This document shows, piece after piece, positions 54,594-63,969 of a stretch of 64,000 nucleotides of DNA (position 1 is its first letter; each line of letters begins with the position of its first letter). The position numbers and the translations under genes were made by a program. The stretch is from Ariolimax columbianus (lineage: Eukaryota > Mollusca > Gastropoda > Stylommatophora > Arionidae). The notes below the pieces were generated by a model that was not told where the DNA came from, did not search any database, and worked only from the letters and a program-made list of their open reading frames with translations. The stretch covers positions 53,203,314-53,267,313 of the forward strand of contig JAVGWX010000008.1 in the NCBI GenBank assembly GCA_036924085.1, given 5' to 3'.

Positions 54594-55384
54594 TGTAAGC
54601 CGGAATCCCGCCCAAATTATAAGCACCACTGCAATGGGAGGCTTCGATATGGTCGGGACCTGGGGCTCGCCCCTCAGCCCTACCCGGTCGAGCCGCAAAA
54701 AGAGGTCCCTACCGTCCGCCGATCAAAGCGGGCGGATAGCTGCTCGATATTCACCCTATACGGCAATGGGGTGTGAAACCACCAACATAAGACTTAGTTC
54801 TATGTCGGGGTGTCGAAAACAGTAGAGCGGCCACCTCACTGTGAACTGTTGAGACACAACCCATGACAATGAGATATGTACGCACACCAGGCGAACAACA
54901 TCTCCGTGACATTACCAGGCTTGTCCCCTGGTTAAATGCACTTCTGCCTCGATCTCTACCTCTGTATGCTATCAGCAATACCAATGGACGCAGTAGAGAT
55001 GCAGACTAGCGGACATTGCACATCTGCCCTATTGTGTCAACCTCCCAGGTGGCGGGGAATGCTAGGCGTACCATCACTGCAGAGAAGCCGAGACAATTAA
55101 GGGAGCAAAGAGATACCCGACTCACATGCAAATGCTACGTTTCTGACAGGACGTGATGATCCTGGGATACAGAAACACTGGACTGCCTCTCTTCCGGGTT
55201 AGTTCAATCCAGTACATAGTCCATATTATATATCATATCTCATATATCAACACAGCACCCTATAGACACGAGTAGGGAAGACTCGCTAGTCCTGTAAGAC
55301 AACTTCCATAAGAGAGACAACTCTGATCACAAACAACTGCTGCCTTGCAGATAGGCTGGGGACAGTCAAAGGCTAAGGAGGGCA

Positions 55385-55455
55385 TCCCTACAGAAACGCC
55401 TGTTGAAATCGGATGCACTGGGCCACAGGCTTAACGAAACAGTGCAACGTAAATT
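55385..55455 (+). repeat. core segment shared with SINEs V and W
   Basis: Within the LINE leader: acgcctgttgaaatcggatg, cactgggccacaggctt, aacagtgcaacgtaaatt. The same order is found in SINE W (tgctgaagtcggatgtactg, ggccgacacgcgc, cacagtgcaacg), in V (gttgaagtcggatgtgtcgg) and in N (60838-60897). The shared block is about 60 bp in W and N and shorter in V. Confidence 0.7.
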
Positions 55456-55639
55456 GTAGAGTGATGACGGTACAACTTATCAGAAAGACGTATGGCGCTC
55501 ATCCTGCGGAGTCCCGCCAGGCAGCGATAGTGCCGGGCCTCACGCCTCGAAGGGGCCCACATTTGACTACTGGTGGTCACCCACCAATGTGTCGTGGAGT
55601 CAAGGCACATGGCTATGGGGCAATTTCTATTGACCAAAA

Positions 55640-56290
55640 ACTCAAGACCCTCAAAATACTACAGTGGAATGCGGAGGGAGTCATTAACAAAAAGCTTTCC
55701 CTAACACATCACTTGCATGAAGGTAAGATTGACAGGGCATGTATTTAAGAAACGCACCTCAACAGCAACCATCAATTTTCAATCAGAGGATACCAGGCCT
55801 TCCGTCTGGATAGAGGTCACAAAGAAGGGGTTCTGATACTGATCTGAAACAGCATACCGAGTAGCGCGGTATCTGTCAATCACACCGGACAAGCATAAAT
55901 TGTTGGAGTCGACATAATGGCTCAAGAGACGAAGATCCTCATCTTCAACCTGTACGGACTACCAAATAAGGACCTATCTGTCTCGAGTATGGAAGTCAGA
56001 GACTCCAACTGCATAGTAGTTGGAGACTTCAACAGCCACTCGGAGAGATGGGGATACTCGGACACGGACAGCAGAGGTGACGAAGTGGAAGATTAGTAGA
56101 TAGACAAATCTCCATCTAATTAATAGGCCGGAGGATAGCCCTAGCTTCTACTCTAGAACATGGCATACCACCTCGACTCCAGATTTGGCCTTCTCCACAA
56201 TGGACATTCACCATAAAATAGACCGCCAGGTGCTCAACCAATTGGCAGGTAGCGACCACATGCCAATTAGGCTAGAAATTGATATGGAAG
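55640..56290 (+). pseudogene. APE-type endonuclease domain, broken
   Basis: KTLKILQWNAEGVINKKLSL (55642) is the first endonuclease block with the metal-binding N. ETHLNSNHQFSIRGYQAF (55751) has the catalytic E. LIFNLYGLPNK (55940) and CIVVGDFNSHSERWGYSDTD (56010) give the G-D-x-N block. NQLAGSDHMPIRLEI (56237-56281) supplies the final S-D-H. The order and key residues are all visible, but three frames must be combined because of stops at 55746 and 55846 and shifts near 55900 and 56095. In the family this domain nicks the target for reverse transcription. Confidence 0.8.
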
Positions 56291-57411
56291 TAGGCCCACA
56301 GGAAACAAAACCGCTCCCACGTTGGAATTACAAACGAGCCGACTGGGACAGATTTGCAAGACTGACAGATGGGCTGTGTGAAACCATCAGCACACGGAAC
56401 AACAAAATGAAGACCATTGTGGAAAGCCTAAGCAAAGCAATAATGCAAGCTGCCACTGAAACCATCCCAAGAGGGGCAAGGACAAATTATAAGCCCTATT
56501 GGAATGATGAGTTGCAGAAAGCGGAAAACGCAGTCACAAATGCTAGGAACATGGCAGAGCGAGAACAAACTATGGAGGCAAATATCGCCCTCAAAGCCGC
56601 CACGGCGAAATACAAATACACTCTAAACCAAACAGCAAGAGAAAGCTGGAAAAACAGAACTGAAAGCCTCAACTTAGACAAAGAAGGGAATAAACTATGG
56701 AAGCCAGTCAGAGCCATGAATGACGAAACTCCAGCAAACAAACAAATTACCATCAAGCAGGGCGAAAACTTGCTCACTGGAATAAAAGGCGAAAACACCT
56801 TTGTTGAACACTATGCCAGAGCCAACCACATAGATGTCCCTGCAGATAGGCATACAGACATTAATGAAGAGCAAAAGGGGCACGACAACATCAATATGGC
56901 ACCAGAAGAGCATATGATGGCAAAATTAACAATGAACGAAATGGAAAAGGCCATGAGAACATTAAATAAAAGGAAATCTCCCGGAAAAGACGGGATAACT
57001 AACAAAATGCTGATGGGGCTGGGCCAAACAGCAAAGAATAAACTACTATCAGTCCTGAACCGAAGCTGGAAAAAGGGTATTGTACCCCAGGCATGGAAAA
57101 ACGCAGTACTTATACCAGTACCAAAGAAAGGAACAGACAAAACAAATCCAAATGGATACAGGCCCATCAGCCTACTGAGCTGTGTTGGCAAACTGATGGA
57201 ACGTATGATAAACACCAGACTGATGTGGCATCTGGAAGGAAAACGCATACTAATTCCACAGCAAGCAGGCTTTAGACAGCACAGATCCACTGACGACCAG
57301 GTCATCCTCATAGCCCAGGAAATAGAAAATGCCTACCAGGAACAGAAAGACTCAGTAGCGGTTACGGTGGACCTGGATAAGGTATTGACAAAATCTGGAA
57401 AAGTCGTTTGA
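56185..57411 (+). CDS. LINE polyprotein fragment: linker and RT fingers
   Basis: A 408-codon open stretch. Residues 18-32 finish the endonuclease (NQLAGSDHMPIRLEI). Residues 45-230 form the charged linker. RT begins at about 260: LNKRKSPGKDGITNKMLMGL, then WKNAVLIPVPKKGTDKTNPN, GYRPISLLSCVGKLMERMIN (324-343) and PQQAGFRQHRSTDDQVILIA. The first catalytic aspartate block is reached as VAVTVDLDKV, but the frame shifts there: a roughly 23-bp imperfect duplication (ttgacaaaatctggaaa at 57385, ttgataaattctggaaa at 57408) breaks the DxxKAFDKVW block. The start codon is internal, not the true start. Confidence 0.8.
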   Translation: MAFSTMDIHHKIDRQVLNQLAGSDHMPIRLEIDMEVGPQETKPLPRWNYKRADWDRFARLTDGLCETISTRNNKMKTIVESLSKAIMQAATETIPRGARTNYKPYWNDELQKAENAVTNARNMAEREQTMEANIALKAATAKYKYTLNQTARESWKNRTESLNLDKEGNKLWKPVRAMNDETPANKQITIKQGENLLTGIKGENTFVEHYARANHIDVPADRHTDINEEQKGHDNINMAPEEHMMAKLTMNEMEKAMRTLNKRKSPGKDGITNKMLMGLGQTAKNKLLSVLNRSWKKGIVPQAWKNAVLIPVPKKGTDKTNPNGYRPISLLSCVGKLMERMINTRLMWHLEGKRILIPQQAGFRQHRSTDDQVILIAQEIENAYQEQKDSVAVTVDLDKVLTKSGKVV

Positions 57412-57532
57412 TAAATTCTGGAAAGATGTACTTAGAGTCAAGCTAAGAAGAAGTGAAGTATGGGGGAAAATATACAAGTGGATCAACCACTACCTCAAAA
57501 ACAGAACGGCCAGAGTTCAAATACAAGGGCAG

Positions 57533-58405
57533 ATGAGCAAAAAGGTGACACTAGAACAGGGAGTACCCCAAGGGTTAGTACTGTCACCCACACTCTTTCT
57601 GGTGCATATAAATGACATTACAGAGAATATACCAAGAAGAGTTCATAGTTCAATGTTTGCAGACGATCTGGCTATGTGTACCTCTGAAAATAATCTCACC
57701 ATAGCAAGAAATCGGATGCAGCAGGCCCTAACATCGCTGGAAGAGTGGGCGAACTCATGGCTGGTCAAAATAAACGAGGAAAAAACCACATGTACAATAT
57801 TTTCGCTATCAATCAAACCCCAAAACACCAAATTAAGTCTAAACAGCAATTACCTGATGCAAAACGACAACCCAAACTACCTGGGAGTCACATTTGATCG
57901 GCGCATGACATGGCAAAGTCAGATCGAGAGAAACCGAATGAGAGCTAGAGAGAAAATGGCAATCATGAGGAAAATTGCTGGCACAAGCTGGGGAGCAGAC
58001 GAAAGTATATTTAAGAAACTGTACACTGGAAGAGTGAGACCAGTTCTCGAGTATAGCATTGCGGCATGGACAACAGCAGCAAAGGCAAACTTCGATAAAG
58101 TTAGGAAACTCCAAAACCAAGCCATGATAGTTATAACAGGAGGCATGAAGTCAACGCCAATTGTAGAGCTTGAAAAGATTACAAAGCTGCAATCCATGAC
58201 CGACAGAAGAGACTGCAGAGCCCAGCTGCAATCAGAGAAACTCAGAAGACTGAATGACCATCCAATTCACCAGAGACTAAACAATTTTGGATATGGGAAA
58301 CTAAAGCGAAGAAACTTTGCAGAAATAGCCAAAGCAAAGATGCATAAAAAACCCATGAACGCACTAACACCAAAACCCATCAACACTGTACGAAAACCTA
58401 CCTAG
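57533..58405 (+). CDS. LINE polyprotein fragment: RT palm and thumb
   Basis: A 290-codon open stretch that continues 56185-57411 in another frame; the bridge 57411-57532 still reads KFWKDVLRVKLRRSEVWGKI. GVPQGLVLSPTLFLVHIND at residues 10-28, and the catalytic FADDLAMC at residues 42-49 (57656) is intact. NYLGVTFDRRMTWQSQIER follows, then GRVRPVLEYSIAAWTTAAK and GGMKSTPIVELEKITKLQ. It ends at 58405 with RKPT, where a stop replaces the next tryptophan (compare WKQHIIPE elsewhere). The catalytic residues survive although the element as a whole is broken. Confidence 0.85.
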   Translation: MSKKVTLEQGVPQGLVLSPTLFLVHINDITENIPRRVHSSMFADDLAMCTSENNLTIARNRMQQALTSLEEWANSWLVKINEEKTTCTIFSLSIKPQNTKLSLNSNYLMQNDNPNYLGVTFDRRMTWQSQIERNRMRAREKMAIMRKIAGTSWGADESIFKKLYTGRVRPVLEYSIAAWTTAAKANFDKVRKLQNQAMIVITGGMKSTPIVELEKITKLQSMTDRRDCRAQLQSEKLRRLNDHPIHQRLNNFGYGKLKRRNFAEIAKAKMHKKPMNALTPKPINTVRKPT

Positions 58406-58426
58406 AGGCAGCATATATTTCCAGAG

Positions 58427-58996
58427 GTGGTAGAAAATATACCAGGTATTGGAAACAAAAACTGCCAGTCTGAAAAAGAAAGAAGAGATACTACCCTGAG
58501 TTACATAACGGAAAACTACCCAAGCATGGACTGGACCCATGCATACACTGACGGTTCCGTAACAAATACAAAACAGAACAGAGGGTCAGGAGCATTCCTG
58601 AACCTACCAAATGGCAGAAAAATAACACTTTCATTCGCTACTGGAAAATACACAAGCAATTTCAGAGCGGAGGCAGAGGCACTGAGGGCGGCAGTGGAAG
58701 AAATGGTGACACACAATGAAAATGAAAGCCATATAGTCCTGCTTACAGATGCTCTCGCCGTAGTCACAGCGCTAAAAAGCCAGAAAAACACTGAGCTTAA
58801 TGACTTAAGAGCAGCACTCTGCAAACTGTGCCAGCAGTCCACACCAAAAAGGGTAGTGGTACAGTGGGTCCCATCACACTGCAACATCCAAGGCAACGAG
58901 GAGGCAGACAGACTGGCAAAAGAAGGTGCAAGACTACTACAAACAGATACTAGTATGACGTACGAAGAGTCAAAACGGCTTATCAAATCCAGATAG
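58427..58996 (+). CDS. LINE polyprotein fragment: RNase H, residues intact
   Basis: A 189-codon stretch in frame with the thumb after one stop. All RNase H type I positions are visible: D in HAYTDGSV (residue 42, 58550), E in NFRAEAEALRAA (about 83), D in VLLTDALAV (108, 58748) and the final block VPSHCNIQGNEEADRLAK with H and D (D at 161, 58907). The enzyme degrades the RNA strand of the RNA:DNA hybrid during retrotransposition in I-group LINEs. A stop at 58994 separates it from the C-terminal knuckle region (59054). Confidence 0.88.
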   Translation: MVENIPGIGNKNCQSEKERRDTTLSYITENYPSMDWTHAYTDGSVTNTKQNRGSGAFLNLPNGRKITLSFATGKYTSNFRAEAEALRAAVEEMVTHNENESHIVLLTDALAVVTALKSQKNTELNDLRAALCKLCQQSTPKRVVVQWVPSHCNIQGNEEADRLAKEGARLLQTDTSMTYEESKRLIKSR

Positions 58997-59026
58997 ATGA
59001 CCAAATGAGAAACCGAACATACTGGT

Positions 59027-59360
59027 TACACCAAAAACGATGGCTATTACCAGTTGAACCGAAGAGAGCAGGTCGTTGTCTTCAGACTTCGCACTGGCCC
59101 CAATAGACTGAGGTACCACCTATTCAACAAACTGAAGATAGGTGGTACCGACGAATGCCCGTGCGGTACTGGTAAAATGACCGCTGAACATCTGCTGCAG
59201 AACTGCCCGACATACGAGAATCAGAGAGAGAGCAGATGTGGCCATCACCAGTGGAACCACAAGACAAGCTCTATAGCAGTGGCGACAGCCTCAGATTGAC
59301 CGCCGCTTTTTTCGAAAAAATAATGGTTACTGTCTGACTGCGTACGAAGAAGAAGAAGAA
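59027..59360 (+). pseudogene. LINE C-terminal knuckle and 3' tail
   Basis: NRREQVVVFRLRTGPNRLRY, KLKIGGTDEC and then CPCGTGKMTAEHLLQNC, the C-x-C-x8-H-x4-C knuckle (59157-59207). A frameshift at about 59230 (a doubled gaga) ends the match, and the rest continues out of frame (TLYSSGDSLRLTAAFFEKI-like). The 3' signature ctgcgtacgaagaagaagaa is at 59338-59359. The next LINE copy starts inside or right after this tail. Confidence 0.8.
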
Positions 59361-59509
59361 ATGCTAGGAACATGGCAGAGAGAGAACAATCTATGGAGGC
59401 AAATATCGCCCTCAAGGCCTTCACGGCGAAATACAGAAGAACACTTAACCAAATAACAAGAGACAGCTGGAAAAACAAAACAGAAAGCTCCAATTTAGAT
59501 AAAGAAGGG

Positions 59510-60930
59510 CTGGTATTAGACCAACGTTGTACTCTCCAAATGAAAGAGCGTCTGCTACGGTAACCCTGCTTAACCCTACAAAAATAGCAGGTTCCAGACA
59601 CTTGGTCATTGACTGACTAAAAAGCCCTCTATTGATTCGTTGGGTCTAATAGTGAACGTGTGCTGGTATTAGACCCTCGGAAGACAGGTCAGTTTTATCC
59701 TACTAATGACATAGCGTTGCCACGGTAGTCCTGCTCAACCCGAGAGGAATCGCAAATTGCAGACATTTGGTCCACGTGCTAGGCTGATAATTCAACGGCG
59801 CGAGGCTACCATTGGAGGGATTACGGTCGAACGCCTCTAAGCCGGAATCCCGCCCTAAATCTCAGCACCACTGCTATGGGATGCTACGATAGGGTTTGGA
59901 CCTTGGGCTTGTCCCTCAGCCCGACCCGGTCGAGCCGCAGAAAGAAGTCTCTGTCGTCCGCCGATCAAAGCGGACGGGAAGCTGCCCGATATTCACCCTA
60001 TACGGCGATGAGATGTGAAACCACTAGTAGAAGACTTAGTTCTCGGTCGGGGTTTCGTAAGCAGTAGAGCAGCCACCTCACTGCGAACTGTTGAGACGCA
60101 ACCCTTGATCATGAGATATGTCCGCACACCAGGCGAACAACATCTCCGTGCCATTACCAGGCTTGTCCCCTGGTTAAATGCACTCCTTCGAGAGGAATCG
60201 CAGGTCGCTGACATTTGGTCCACGTGCTTGGCCGATAAGCCAATGGTGCGGAGCTACCACCTGAGGGATTTCGGCATAACGCCTCTAAGCCAGAATCCCG
60301 CCCTAAATCTCAGCACCGCTGTGATGGGAGGCCACGATATGGTTGGGACCTGGTGCTCGCGTCTCAGCCCGGCCCGATCGAGCCGCGGAAATGCACCTGG
60401 CCAAATGTACTCCTGCTTCGCCCTTTACCTCTGTCTGCTATCAGCCATCCCAATGGACGCAGAAGAGATGCAGTCCAGCGGACATTGCACCTCTGCCCTA
60501 TTGTGACAACGTCCTAGGTGGCGGGGAATGCTAGGCGTGCCATCACTGCAGATGAGCCGAGAAAATAAAGGGAGCAAAGAGATACCTCACTCACATGCAT
60601 ATGCTACGTTTCTGGCAGGACGTGACGATCCTGAGACACAGTCACACTGGACTGCCTCTCTTGCGGGATAGTACAAACTAGTACATAGTCCATCATATCA
60701 TATTATTGCCAAACCCTAAAGACACGAGTGGGGAAGACTCGTTAGTCCTGCAAGACAACTTTGACCAAAAACAATTGCTACCTTGCAGATAGGCTGGGGA
60801 CAGCCAAAAGCTAAGGAGGTCCTCCCTACAGAAACGCCTGTTGAAATCGGATGCACTGAGCCACAGGCTTAACAAAATAAAACAGTGCAACGTAAATATC
60901 GCTGTAAACAGCGTACGACGAAGAAGAAAA
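59510..60930 (+). mobile_element. element N: LINE leader joined to LINE tail, with TSD
   Basis: Flanked by agataaagaaggg at 59497-59509 and 60931-60943, an exact 13-bp target duplication. Copy 1 has the uninterrupted site (tagacaaagaagggaataaa, 56676-56695). N starts ctggtattagaccaacgttg. Its 5' part holds internal repeats: ctggtattagacc at 59510 and 59673, acggta..cctgct.aaccc at 59557 and 59722, and a larger block cgagaggaatcgca at 59741 and 60189. The middle equals the leader of copy 1, including the shared core at 60838. It then jumps to ctgtaaacagcgtacgacga and agaagaaaa, the LINE 3' signature. 1.42 kb, no RT or endonuclease. Confidence 0.88.
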
Positions 60931-62640
60931 AGATAAAGAAGGGAACAAACTATGGAAGTTAGTCAGAGCCATGAATGACGAAACACCGTCAAATAAACAC
61001 ATTACCATCAAGCAGGGCGGCAACATGCTTACTGGAAAAAAGCAGCAAACGCCTTTATAGAACATTATGCCAGAGCAAATCACATTGATGTCCCTGCAGA
61101 CAGGCATACAGACATTAGTGAAGAACAAAAGGAGCACATGATGGCAAAACTAACAATGAATGAAATGGAAGAGGCCATGAGAACTTTAAAGAAAAAGAAA
61201 TCGCCCGGAAAAAATGGCATAACAAACGAAATGCTGATGGGGTTGGGCCAAACAGCAAAGAGGAAGTTACTATCAATCCTAAACCAAAGCTGGAAAAGGG
61301 CAATTGTAACGCAGGCATGGAAAGACGCTGTACTTATACCAGTACCAAATAAAGAAAAAGATATAACAGATCCAAATGGATACAGGCCTATCAGTCTACT
61401 GAGCTGTGTAGGAAAACTGATGGAGCGTATGATAAACATCAGACTGATGTGGCATCTGGAAGAAAAACACATACCAATTCCACAGCAAGCAGGTTTTAGA
61501 CAACACAGATCCACCGAGGACCAGTTCACTCTCATAGCCCAGGAAATAGAGGAAAAACACACAGTGGTGGTTTTTAGTGGACTTAGAGAAAACATTTGAC
61601 AAGGTCTGGAAAGAGGGACTTACATTCAAGCTACGAAGAAGTAAAGTTTGTGTGAAAATGTACAGATGGATCAGCCACTACCTTGAAAACAGAACAGCCA
61701 GAGTTCAAGTACAAGGGCAGATGAGCAGAAAGGGGACACTTGAGCAGGGAGTACCCCACGGGGGAGTACTGTCACTAACACTTTTCCTTGTGTATATAAA
61801 CAACATCACAGAGAATATACCAAAAAGAGTCCACAGCTCCATGTTTGCAGACGTTCTGGCTATGTGGACGTCTGAAAAAATCTCACCATAGCAAGAAATC
61901 GGATGCAGCAGGCCCTAATATCGTTGGAGGAGTCGGCGAACTCATGGCTGGTCAAAATAAATAAGGAAAAAACAACATGTACGATATTCTCGCTTTCAAA
62001 TAAACCCCAGAACACCAAAATAAGTCTTAACGGCAAATATCTGCGGCGAGACGACAACCCAAACTAACTGGGAGTCACATTTGATCGGCGCATGACACGG
62101 AAAAGTCAGATCGAGAGAAACCGAATGAGAGCCAGACAAAGAATGGCAATCATGAGGAAACTCTCGGGCACAAGCTGGGGAGCAGACGAAAGTTTACTAA
62201 AGAAACTGTACACTGGAAGAGTGAGATCAGTTCTCGAGTATGGCATTGCGGCATGGACAACAGCAGCAAAGGCGATTTTTGATAAAATGAGCAAACTTCA
62301 AAACCAAGCCATAAGAGTTCAAACAGGAGGCATGAAGTCAACGCCAATTGTAGAGCTTGAAAAGATTACAAATCTGCAATCCATGACCGACAGAAGAGAC
62401 TGCAGAGCCCAGCAGCAAGCAGAGAAACTCAGAAGACTGGCAGACTATCCAATGCATCAGAAACTAAATAGATTTGAAAATGGAAAACTAAAGCGGAGAA
62501 ACTTTGCAGAAATAGCCAAAGAAAAGATGAGCGAAGACCCTATGAACACCATAACAATACCAAAGCCCATCCCTACTGTACGCAAACCTACCTGGAAGCA
62601 GCATATAATTCCGGAGGTGGTAGAAAAGACGGTTCTGTAA

Positions 62641-63107
62641 CAAACACAACACAGAACGAAGGGGCAGGGGTATTCCTGAGCCTACCAAATGGTAGAAAAA
62701 TAACACTGTCAGTGGCAACTGGAAAATTCTTAAGCAATTTCAGATCGGCGGCAGAGGCACTGAGGGCTGCAGTAGAAGCAATGCTGACAGGCGAAAGCAA
62801 TGATAGCCAGATAGTCCTGTTTACAGATGCCCTGGTCGTAGTTACAGCACTCAAAAGCCAGAAAAATACTGAACTTAATGATTTAAGAGCAGTACTCTGT
62901 CAACTATGCCAGCAGTCCGCACCAAAAAGAGTAGTGGTACAGTGGGTTCCATCCAACTGTAACATCCAAGGCAACGAGGAAGCAGAAAGACTGGCAAAAG
63001 AAGATGCAAGACTACCACAACCAGATTCTAGTGTGACCTACGAAGAGTCCAAAAAGCTTATTAAGGCCAGATACATGGCCAAATTGGAAACAGAACACAC
63101 TGGCTGA
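62641..63107 (+). pseudogene. RNase H of copy 2, degraded
   Basis: About 120 bp covering NIPGIGNKN to HAYT are deleted: VVEK at 62620 joins directly to DGSVTN. The first D survives (DGSVTNTTQNEGAGVFLS, out of frame with the upstream thumb). The E position reads FRSAAEALRAA. VLFTDALVV keeps its D. The last block reads VPSNCNIQGNEEAERLAK, with H changed to N and D to E. Two catalytic positions are therefore altered compared with copy 1 at 58427-58996. Confidence 0.8.
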
Positions 63108-63440
63108 AAAAAAAACGATGCCTATTACCAGTTGAACAGAAGAGAGCAGGTCGTGGTCTTCAGACTCCGCACAGGCCACAACACACTGAGGTACCACCTA
63201 TTCAATAAACTGAAGATAGGTGGCACTGACGAATGCACTTGTGGTACCGGGAAAATAACCGCTGAACATCTGCTGCAAAACTGCTCGACATATGAGGACC
63301 AGAGAAAGCACATGTGGCCATCACCAGTGGCAACACTAGACAAGCTCTATGGCAGTGTTGACAGCCTCAGGATGACAGATGCTTTCCTCGAAAAAATAAT
63401 GGTTGACGTTTGACAGCGTACGAAGAAGAAGAAGAAGAGG

Positions 63441-63740
63441 AACTCCCGTGTTCAGTCTTATCTAGCACGTTAAAAATCCATTGGCAGTTAGAAATTAAAA
63501 ATAATAGGCTTAACGTTCGTTGCCCAGATAAAACTACAAACATTCTAGCTAAAAATCTACAAAAATTATTTGTACCTTCCCCCAAGTGATTTGTTAAGAG
63601 CAATAGAGACGGCACCTAATTGGCTGCGGGTCTACTTAGCTCTAGTGTTTGAGTCTATTAAGATGAACTCGTACATCTGGTTGTCTACAGACTGCAGAGT
63701 CTTCTAAACCAGTATAAAAGACGTTAAGTTAAGTTATGGT
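63441..63740 (+). mobile_element. SINE X, 5'-truncated copy
   Basis: It starts at gaactcccgtgttcag immediately after the (GAA)n tail of copy 2. It then runs cgttaaaaatccattggcag, aatttctaactgcc-type body, ttgttaagagcaatagagac, attggctgcgggtctac, gtctattaagatgaactcgt, and the CR1-like tail gactgcagagtcttctaaac, cagtataaaagacgttaagt. It is the reverse-complement counterpart of 5540-5830. The tRNA head is missing. Confidence 0.8.
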
Positions 63741-63967
63741 TATGAATAAGAGCGGGTATGATAGAGATGGTCATATGACAGATGACCACGGACCGCATGT
63801 CGTGTAGTGAATTTGTTTTTACTGTCTTAAGACCGTGTTCCTAATTCTGGGGTAGTGAAGCGGTTTTAAAGGCAAAGGATTGTAGACCACTTTGCTGTCA
63901 CAATGGCGTGTGATGGTTGCATAGATTTTTTTTTACCTCCAAGAAAAACACACATTCTTCGTTACCG
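63741..63967. other. nothing recognised
   Basis: Short spacer with no similarity to other parts of the window. Confidence 0.4.
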
Positions 63968-63969
63968 GG

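Larger units (their letters stand above)
54594..59360 (+). mobile_element. I/Nimb-like LINE, copy 1 (long, inactive)
   Basis: A plus-strand element of about 4.77 kb. Leader 54594-55630, then endonuclease (55640-56290), RT (56300-58405), RNase H (58427-58996) and the C-terminal knuckle (59054-59300). It ends with ctgactgcgtacgaagaag and (GAA)n at 59336-59360. The leader begins in mid-sequence relative to element N (its first bases match 59838 and 60288), directly fused to 18S. No gag-like ORF1 with zinc knuckles is seen before the endonuclease. RNase H plus a C-terminal CCHC knuckle place it in the I group; 'Nimb-like' is my best guess. At least eight stops or shifts make it inactive. Confidence 0.85.
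59361..63440 (+). mobile_element. I/Nimb-like LINE, copy 2, interrupted by N
   Basis: Its own sequence is 59361-59509 plus 60931-63440, about 2.66 kb, 5'-truncated in the linker (atgctaggaacatggcagag equals 56541 in copy 1). RT resumes after N: LKKKKSPGKNGITNEMLMGL (61183), GYRPISLLSCVGKLMERMIN, frameshift at 61560, DLEKTFDKVWKEGLTFKL (61580), GVPHGGVLSLTLFLVYINN (GVPQG changed), FADVLAM (61844: the second catalytic D is V). Then the thumb (62092-62620), RNase H with losses, and knuckle CTCGTGKITAEHLLQNC (63234-63284). It ends acagcgtacgaagaagaaga at 63414. More decayed at catalytic positions than copy 1. Confidence 0.85.

Noticed and set aside
55431..63615. Minus-strand ORFs opposite the I/Nimb-like copies
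   Set aside because: Shadows of plus-strand LINE coding with clear RT and RNase H motifs; the long minus frames at 56811, 58516 and 61080 mirror them.
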